Assembly: GCF_018332715.1 (NCBI RefSeq)
Contig: NZ_BOQP01000020.1
Location: 1-64,000, forward strand
Reading direction: 5' to 3'
Source of the DNA: Winogradskya consettensis
Lineage (GTDB): Bacteria > Actinomycetota > Actinomycetes > Mycobacteriales > Micromonosporaceae
DNA: 64,000 nucleotides
In this document: positions 58,600 through 64,000 of the stretch, piece after piece
Layout: every line of letters starts with the position of its first letter
How positions within the stretch are numbered: the stretch's first letter is position 1
Position numbers and translations under genes: made by a program
Notes under the pieces: generated by a model
What the model was told of the DNA's origin: nothing
The model's database searches: none
Seen by the model: only the letters and a program-made list of their open reading frames with translations

Positions 58600-60398
58600 C
58601 CGATCCGGATCGGCAGCTCACTGCCGGGGAACGCAACGCCCAGCGCCGCCGCGAGCGTGCCGCCGCCAAGCGCGAGCAGGCCATCGAGGCGGGCCAGCGC
58701 GGGTCGGCATCGTCCACCCGCGGCGCCGGCGTGCCGAAGGGCCGCTCCGGTGCGGGCAAGCGCGGCACAGGCTCGGGCTCTTCCAGCTCGGGCACGGGCA
58801 AGCGGGGCGCGGCGGGCGGCGAGGCCGGTGCTGACACGGGTGCCGGTGGGCGTCGTGCGGCCGGGATGGGCAAGCGTGGCGCGGCTACCAGCAAATCCGG
58901 GTTCGGTGCCTGGGGACGTGCGACGACCACGGGTAGCACCAGGAGCGGGCGCGACGCCGACGGGCGCCGGGTTGCCGGGCGTGACGGAAACGCGCGACCC
59001 GGGGCCGGTGCTGCCGGGCGCGGTGTGGCCGAGGGTGGCAGCGCGGGGCGTGGCGGCGCGCGGAGTGGCTCCACGGAGCGAAGCGGTGCCGCAGCGCGTG
59101 GCGTAACCGACGGTGCGGTTGAAGGCCGCACCACCCGCGGTGTCACAGAAGGTGGCGCCGGTCGCGGTGGCGCTGGGCGTAGCGGGGCTGAAGGCGGCGC
59201 GGGGCGTGGGAGCGCGGCGCGTGGCGTAGCCGGGCGCGGTAGCGCCGAAGGCGGAGCCGGGCGTAGCGGAGCAGGCGCAGGCCGTAGTGGGGCCGGGCGT
59301 AGCGGAGCCGAAGGCGGGAGCGCGGCGCGCGGTGGCGCCAAGGAGCGCAGCGGCGACGCGAAGCGGCGGCCGGCGGCAGTTGAGGCGCTGGTCGAGAGCA
59401 CCTCCAGCGTGGAGCTGCCCCCGAGTCAGGATGCTGGTCAGGCTATTTCGGCGCCTGTTGTGCGTACCGAGAAAAAGCGGCATCGGCACAAGGTGGCGAC
59501 GCCGGCGAAGCCTGTTGATGATGTTTATCGTGCCGGTTTTGCGTGTTTTGTCGGGCGGCCGAATGCGGGTAAGTCGACGCTGACCAATGCGATTATCGGA
59601 CAGAAGATCGCGATCACGTCGAATAAGCCGCAGACGACGCGGCACGTCATCCGAGGCGTGTTGCACAAGGAGAATGCCCAGCTCGTGCTGGTCGATACCC
59701 CGGGGCTGCACCGGCCGAAGACGTTGCTCGGGGAGCGGCTCAACGACCTCGTGCGCGAGACGTGGAGCGAGACCGATGTGATCGGCATCTGCTTCCCGGC
59801 GGACGAGGCGGTCGGGGCCGGGGACCGGTTCATCTCGGCCGAGATGGCGGAGCTCAAGGCGACCGTGATCGCCGTCGTGACCAAGGTTGACCTGGTGGGG
59901 CCGGCGGTGCTCGCGGAGCGGCTGCTGGCGGTGAGCAAGTTGTACGACTTCGCGGATATTGTGCCGGTCAGCGCTGTTTCGGGGCATCAGGTCGACAACC
60001 TGGTCGATGTGCTGGTGAGTCATCTGCCCGAGTCGCCGGCTCTCTACCCGGACGACGTGCTCACCGAGGAGCCCGAGCAGGTGCTGATCGGGGAGCTGAT
60101 CCGCGAGGCCGCGCTGGAGGGTGTGCGCGACGAGCTGCCGCACTCGATCGCCGTGCTCGTCGACGAGATGATCGTCGAGGGGAACACCACGAAGATCTAT
60201 GCGAACCTGTACGTCGAGCGGGACAGCCAGAAGTCGATCGTGATCGGGACCAAGGGTGCGCGGCTCAAGGATGTCGGCACCCGGGCCCGGGCCGAGATCG
60301 AGGCGCTGCTCGGCCGGAAGATCTATCTTGACCTGCATATTCGAGTGGCGAAAGAATGGCAGCGCGACCCGAAACTCCTGCGTCGCCTGGGCTTCTAG
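58596..60398 (+). CDS. era: GTPase Era with a 300-residue low-complexity N-terminal extension
   Basis: A 600-residue protein, about twice the usual Era length. The C-terminal half is a standard Era: G1 GRPNAGKST (about 315), G2/G3 QTTRHVIRG and VDTPGLHRP, G4 TKVD, and a KH domain (about 520-590) with IVIGTKGARLKDVGTRARAEIE. The first about 300 residues are Arg/Gly/Ala/Ser-rich repeats (GAGRSGAEGG-like), predicted disordered and basic. The start overlaps the previous stop (ATGA), supporting translation of the extension. Era assists 30S assembly at the 16S rRNA 3' end. Confidence 0.92.
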   Translation: MTDPDRQLTAGERNAQRRRERAAAKREQAIEAGQRGSASSTRGAGVPKGRSGAGKRGTGSGSSSSGTGKRGAAGGEAGADTGAGGRRAAGMGKRGAATSKSGFGAWGRATTTGSTRSGRDADGRRVAGRDGNARPGAGAAGRGVAEGGSAGRGGARSGSTERSGAAARGVTDGAVEGRTTRGVTEGGAGRGGAGRSGAEGGAGRGSAARGVAGRGSAEGGAGRSGAGAGRSGAGRSGAEGGSAARGGAKERSGDAKRRPAAVEALVESTSSVELPPSQDAGQAISAPVVRTEKKRHRHKVATPAKPVDDVYRAGFACFVGRPNAGKSTLTNAIIGQKIAITSNKPQTTRHVIRGVLHKENAQLVLVDTPGLHRPKTLLGERLNDLVRETWSETDVIGICFPADEAVGAGDRFISAEMAELKATVIAVVTKVDLVGPAVLAERLLAVSKLYDFADIVPVSAVSGHQVDNLVDVLVSHLPESPALYPDDVLTEEPEQVLIGELIREAALEGVRDELPHSIAVLVDEMIVEGNTTKIYANLYVERDSQKSIVIGTKGARLKDVGTRARAEIEALLGRKIYLDLHIRVAKEWQRDPKLLRRLGF

Positions 60399-60479
60399 GT
60401 AGGGGTTCAATCCAAACGGGTTTGTGGAGTTGTTCACGACGGTTTGCAATCTCGATGGCTGGCTATATAGCCATCTACT

Positions 60480-61529
60480 ATGCGGAATCGGTACCTGGAC
60501 CTGTTGCGGGCCATCGCGATAGTTCGCGTGGTGGTCTACCACTGCACGGGCTGGGCGGCGCTCACCGTCGCCCTGCCCGCGATGTCGGTGATGTTCGCGA
60601 TGGCCGGCTCGCTGATGGCGGCCTCGATCGACAGATCGGGGCCGCTCGCCGTTGAGCGCCGGTTGCGCCGGTTGCTGCCGTCGTTCTGGGTGATGTCGGC
60701 CATCGCGGTGCCTGCGATGCTGCTCAGCGGGCTGGCCTGGGACTGGAAGGTCCTCTACTGGGGCTTCCCGCTGCAGGACCCGCCGGCGAACTGGTGGGGC
60801 GCGATGGCCCTGAGCGCGACCTGGTACCTGCGGGACTTCCTGTGGTTCGTGCTGCTGTCGCCGCTGGTCCTGCCGATCTTCCGGCGCTTCCCGAAGACCG
60901 CGGTCCTGGTGCCGTACGCGGCGCTCGTGGTGATCACTTTCTCCGGGGTGACCGTTCACCCCATCGTGCACGACGCGGCGCTCTACGGCGGTGCGTGGCT
61001 GCTCGGGTTCGCCCATCACGACGGGATGCTGCGCAAGATCAACCGCAGGGTCCTCGTCGGTGCTGCCGGTGTGCTCGCCGCGGCCGGTGCGGCCTGGTTC
61101 CTCACCCACCCAGGACCCCGCGGGTACGACCTGAACGACATCCCGCTCGGCAACGCGCTCTGGTCCGCGGGGTTCATCCTGATCGCCCTCGGGTTCGCCC
61201 CGGTGGCCACCGCGGCGCGCTCCGGCAGGCTCGTGACGATCCTCAACGCCCGAGCCCTGACGATCTACCTGTGGCACGTGCCGATCATCGTGGGCGTCAC
61301 CAAGTGGGGCGAGGCGCACGGGCTGCCGACCCGCGGCTGGGACGGCATCAGCTGGCGACTGGTCGTGGTCGGCACCCTGGTGACACTTGCCGTGCTGCTC
61401 TTCGGCTGGGCCGAGGACGCCGCGGGCGACCGCCCCCTGCGCCTGCTCCCGGGCAAGAAACCCCGCAACGCCCCGATATCACCCGCCGTGCCCGACGTCG
61501 CGGTGCCGGCCGGGACCAAAGCCGGCTGA
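60480..61529 (+). CDS. Acyltransferase 3 family membrane protein (OafA/YrhL-like)
   Basis: A 349-residue protein with about ten membrane helices. The N-terminal RNRYLDLLRAIAIVRVVVYH motif carries the Arg and His typical of acyltransferase-3 proteins. SATWYLRDFLWFVLLSPLV and TIYLWHVPIIVG follow. The substrate is unknown, typically O-acetylation of glycans, lipids or antibiotics. It lies between era and recO, so it interrupts an otherwise conserved run. Confidence 0.85.
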   Translation: MRNRYLDLLRAIAIVRVVVYHCTGWAALTVALPAMSVMFAMAGSLMAASIDRSGPLAVERRLRRLLPSFWVMSAIAVPAMLLSGLAWDWKVLYWGFPLQDPPANWWGAMALSATWYLRDFLWFVLLSPLVLPIFRRFPKTAVLVPYAALVVITFSGVTVHPIVHDAALYGGAWLLGFAHHDGMLRKINRRVLVGAAGVLAAAGAAWFLTHPGPRGYDLNDIPLGNALWSAGFILIALGFAPVATAARSGRLVTILNARALTIYLWHVPIIVGVTKWGEAHGLPTRGWDGISWRLVVVGTLVTLAVLLFGWAEDAAGDRPLRLLPGKKPRNAPISPAVPDVAVPAGTKAG

Positions 61530-61540
61530 ACCGGACCCGC

Positions 61541-62332
61541 CTAGAACGTGGTGACCTTGATGTTGCCGCTGCCCGTGGTGACGCTGATCGAGTTCGTGGC
61601 GGCCGGGCTGTTGGTCAGGTTGCTCTCGACCTCGCCGGAGCCGACCTCGCTGCGGAACCGGTAGCTGCCGGTCGGCACGAGGAGCTCGACGTTGCCGCTC
61701 GACGCGTTCGCGGTCACCGAGGCGGGCTGGACCAGGTGCAGTTCGACATTGCCCGACCTGGCCTCGGCGGTGATCGGCTTGCCCCCGGTGAGTTCCAGGC
61801 CCTCGACGTTGCCCGAGGTGGTGTTCAGCGTGGCCGGGCCGCTGAGCGCGTGCGCCGTGATGCTGCCGCTGGTCGACTCCGCCTTGACCGCCCCGGCGAT
61901 GCGCTGCAGGTAGATCTCGCCCGAGTTCACGCTGACGTCCGCGGTGCCGACGTCGACGAGCGAGATGTTGCCGGAGTGCAGCTCGCCGGTCACCTTCACC
62001 CCGGCGGGTGCCTCGATCTCGTACGAGACCCGGCAGCTCATGCCGCAGCTCGTGTCGACCTTCAGCGTGCTCCCCGTGATCGAGTACGACTGGCCGGGGT
62101 CGCGCCCGTCCGTGCGTACGATCCGCTTGATCCGTGTCTCGGTGATCGCGGCGGTCTTGACCGACACGTCCCCGCTGGAGCCGGACACCACGATGTCGGT
62201 GACCTTGACCTTCTCGGTGTCGTCGTAGGTCAGCTTGGCGCTGAGGCCGCGGTCGCACCCGGCGAGCGAGGCCGCCGCCGCAGCGGCGATCAGGGTGATG
62301 GCACCGGTACGCCGGATCAGGCTCGCGTTCAT
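61541..62332 (-). CDS. DUF4097-type secreted lipoprotein
   Basis: A 263-residue lipoprotein (lipobox ASLAGC, Cys about 26). The rest is a repetitive beta-strand solenoid with recurring SGxI/V elements (HSGNISLVDVGTADVSVNSGEIYL, STSGSITAHAL, TSGNVEGLELTGG, RSGNVELHLV, SSGNVELLV, GSGEVESNL), typical of DUF4097/DUF4098 adhesin-like domains. Two Cys occur in DTSCGMSCRV. The function is unknown. It converges on the acyltransferase gene with an 11-bp gap. Confidence 0.85.
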   Translation of the reverse strand: MNASLIRRTGAITLIAAAAAASLAGCDRGLSAKLTYDDTEKVKVTDIVVSGSSGDVSVKTAAITETRIKRIVRTDGRDPGQSYSITGSTLKVDTSCGMSCRVSYEIEAPAGVKVTGELHSGNISLVDVGTADVSVNSGEIYLQRIAGAVKAESTSGSITAHALSGPATLNTTSGNVEGLELTGGKPITAEARSGNVELHLVQPASVTANASSGNVELLVPTGSYRFRSEVGSGEVESNLTNSPAATNSISVTTGSGNIKVTTF

Positions 62333-62451
62333 AAGAGAGACGCTATGAGTACGGGTACCCGCGCGGCTATCGGTCCCTCCACTGACCTGTCCCCGAGATG
62401 ACCCTGAGATCCGAGTCAGGGTCTGTCGTACGCAAGGGGCACAATGTCGGG

Positions 62452-63228
62452 GTGCCCACCGGATACAAGCGTCAGCTCTACCGCGACGACGCGGTGGTTC
62501 TGCGCGTCCAGAAGCTGGGTGAGAGCGACCGGATCATCACGTTGCTGACCCGCCGGCACGGGCGGCTGCGCGCCGTGGCCAAGGGCGTGCGGCGGACCAG
62601 CTCGAAGTTCGGCGCCCGGCTGGAGCCGTTCGGTCACATCGACCTGCAGCTCGCGGGCGGCCCGGAAGGCGTGGGCAGCAGCCTGCACTCGATCAGCCAG
62701 GTCGAGGGGGTGAACCTCTTCGGCAAGAAGTTCCTCGAGGACTACCCGCGCTACACGGCTGCCAGCGCGATCGCGGAGACCGCCGAGCGGCTCAGCCCGG
62801 TGGAGCGCGAGCCGGCGTTGCGGCTGTTCCAGCTGACGCTCGGTGCGCTCAAGGCGCTGGCGGTGGGGGAGCACTCGACGACGCTCGTGCTGGATGCGTA
62901 CCTCCTGCGTGGCATGGCCTTCGCGGGGTGGGCGCCGGCGATCTCCGAGTGTGCCGTCTGTGGCACCCCGGGCCCGCACGGTGCGTTCTCGGTGCCGGCG
63001 GGCGGGTCGGTCTGCCCCGACTGCCGGCCGCCGGGCGCTGCGCACCCCGCGCCCGCGACCCTGGCGTTGATGGCAGCTCTGACGAGCGGTGACTGGTCCG
63101 TCGCGGATCACACCGAGCCTTCCGTACGCCGTGAGTGCAGCGGCCTCGTTGCCGCCCACCTGCAGTGGCACATGGAGCGCAACCTGCGCGCCCTTCCGCT
63201 TGTCGACCGACGGGAGTCCCCGAAGTGA
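62452..63228 (+). CDS. recO: DNA repair protein RecO
   Basis: A 258-residue protein. The N-terminal OB fold has YRDDAVVLRVQKLGESDRIITLLTRRHG..AVAKGVRRTSSKFGARLEPF. The helical C-terminal domain has a CxxC...CxxC zinc site (CAVC and CPDC, about 162-190). RecO loads RecA on SSB-coated DNA in the RecFOR pathway. The start is taken as the GTG at 62452; the frame is open to 62398. It overlaps uppS by GTGA. Confidence 0.93.
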   Translation: MPTGYKRQLYRDDAVVLRVQKLGESDRIITLLTRRHGRLRAVAKGVRRTSSKFGARLEPFGHIDLQLAGGPEGVGSSLHSISQVEGVNLFGKKFLEDYPRYTAASAIAETAERLSPVEREPALRLFQLTLGALKALAVGEHSTTLVLDAYLLRGMAFAGWAPAISECAVCGTPGPHGAFSVPAGGSVCPDCRPPGAAHPAPATLALMAALTSGDWSVADHTEPSVRRECSGLVAAHLQWHMERNLRALPLVDRRESPK

Positions 63229-64000
63229 CGCGTCCGCCCACCCCGCACCTCTCCGGCGCGAAACCGCCCGCCCTGCCGAAGGACGCGATCCCGAAGCACG
63301 TGGCGATCGTGATGGACGGCAACGGCCGGTGGGCCAAGGAGCGTGGGCTGTCCCGCACCAAGGGTCACGAGCAGGGCGAATACTCGCTGTTCGACACGAT
63401 CGAGGGCGCCGTCGAGCTCGGCATCCCGTACCTCTCCGCCTATGCGTTCTCCACCGAGAACTGGAAGCGCTCCCCGGAGGAGGTCCGCTTCCTGATGGGC
63501 TTCAACCGTGACGTCATCCGGCGCCGCCGCGACCAGCTCAACGACCTGGGCGTCCGCATCGTCTGGTCGGGCCGGGCCGGCCGGCTCTGGAAGAGCGTCA
63601 TCTCGGAGCTGCAGGAAGCCGAGGAGTTGTCGAAGAACAACAAGAAGCTCACCCTGCAGTTCTGCGTCAACTACGGCGGCCAGGCGGAGATCGCCGACGC
63701 CGCCGCCGCGATCGCCCGCGACGTCGCCGCCGGCAAACTCAAGGCCGACAAGGTCAACGAGAAGACCATCCAGCGCTACCTCTACCACCCCGAGGTGCCG
63801 GAGGTCGACATGTTCCTGCGCCCCTCCGGCGAGCAGCGCACCTCCAACTTCCTGCTCTGGCAGTCCGCGTACGCCGAGCTCGTCTATCTGGACACCCTCT
63901 GGCCGGACTTCGACCGCCGCCACCTCTGGTACGCCTGCGAGCTCTACGCCCAGCGCGACCGCCGCTTCGGCGGGGCGATCCCCAACCCCATCGCACCCCC
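63225..64000 (+). CDS. uppS: Isoprenyl (undecaprenyl) diphosphate synthase, truncated by the window end
   Basis: At least 258 residues are visible and no stop is reached. Cis-prenyltransferase motifs are VAIVMDGNGRWAKERG (catalytic Asp, about 26-41), AFSTENWKRS, LQFCVNYGG, and RPSGEQRTSNFLLWQ..YAEL. It makes the polyprenyl carrier for cell-wall synthesis. The GTG overlaps the recO stop. Actinobacteria often carry two paralogues, so the exact chain length cannot be assigned. Confidence 0.93.
   Translation, partial: MTRPPTPHLSGAKPPALPKDAIPKHVAIVMDGNGRWAKERGLSRTKGHEQGEYSLFDTIEGAVELGIPYLSAYAFSTENWKRSPEEVRFLMGFNRDVIRRRRDQLNDLGVRIVWSGRAGRLWKSVISELQEAEELSKNNKKLTLQFCVNYGGQAEIADAAAAIARDVAAGKLKADKVNEKTIQRYLYHPEVPEVDMFLRPSGEQRTSNFLLWQSAYAELVYLDTLWPDFDRRHLWYACELYAQRDRRFGGAIPNPIAP

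Noticed and set aside
1..64000. tRNA, rRNA, insertion sequences or prophage genes
   Set aside because: I looked for tRNA-like cloverleafs, transposase motifs and integrases in the intergenic regions and saw none that I could support by eye.

Overview
The window is high-GC DNA with GTG starts, GTGA/ATGA gene overlaps and actinobacterial gene orders (hrcA-dnaJ-rsmE, phoH-ybeY-corC-cda-era-recO-uppS). It most resembles a filamentous actinomycete of the Micromonosporaceae (Actinoplanes-like). That assignment is inference from protein style; no rRNA is present.

Layout. 0.4-6.8 kb holds a small GlsB-type membrane protein, a membrane GAF/PAS sensor, an anchored lysozyme-like protein, an enoyl-CoA hydratase, HemW and a DUF4870 protein. 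6.9-11.4 kb is the heat-shock locus: a perfect CIRCE operator, hrcA, dnaJ and rsmE, with a GyrI-like gene and a Uma2 gene inserted. 11.4-49.3 kb is an iron-regulated hydroxamate siderophore locus. It has two FecCD permeases, an ATPase, mbtH, a two-subunit ABC exporter, one 7,077-residue six-module NRPS, a ferric-siderophore binding lipoprotein, panD, a [2Fe-2S] ferredoxin-like protein, a formyltransferase and an ornithine N5-hydroxylase. A block of apparently unrelated genes (methyltransferase, XRE regulator, GNAT, aldo/keto reductase) splits it. 49.4-55 kb holds a nucleotidyltransferase, a small membrane protein, a GH3 glycosidase and a serine hydrolase. 55-64 kb is a core cluster: phoH, ybeY, corC-like, CDA-like, era, an acyltransferase, a DUF4097 lipoprotein, recO and uppS (cut by the window end).

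Main result. Reading the ten specificity residues of each adenylation domain gives formyl-hydroxy-Orn, beta-Ala, hydroxy-Orn, Thr, hydroxy-Orn and Gly, with epimerisation domains in modules 1, 3 and 4. The first five residues and their predicted stereochemistry match exochelin MS of Mycobacterium smegmatis. The sixth (Gly) module and the fusion of all modules into one protein suggest a new exochelin-type hexapeptide. The adjacent panD would make the beta-alanine for module 2. Five DmdR/IdeR-type iron boxes precede the siderophore transcription units, so uptake, synthesis, export and precursor supply appear to form one iron regulon.

A second theme is repeat expansion. Many intergenic regions carry short tandem repeats with a different unit at each site, and several proteins (Era, exporter subunits, permease, NRPS) carry low-complexity Gly/Ser/Ala/Pro segments. 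No tRNA, rRNA, CRISPR array, insertion sequence or phage gene was recognised.
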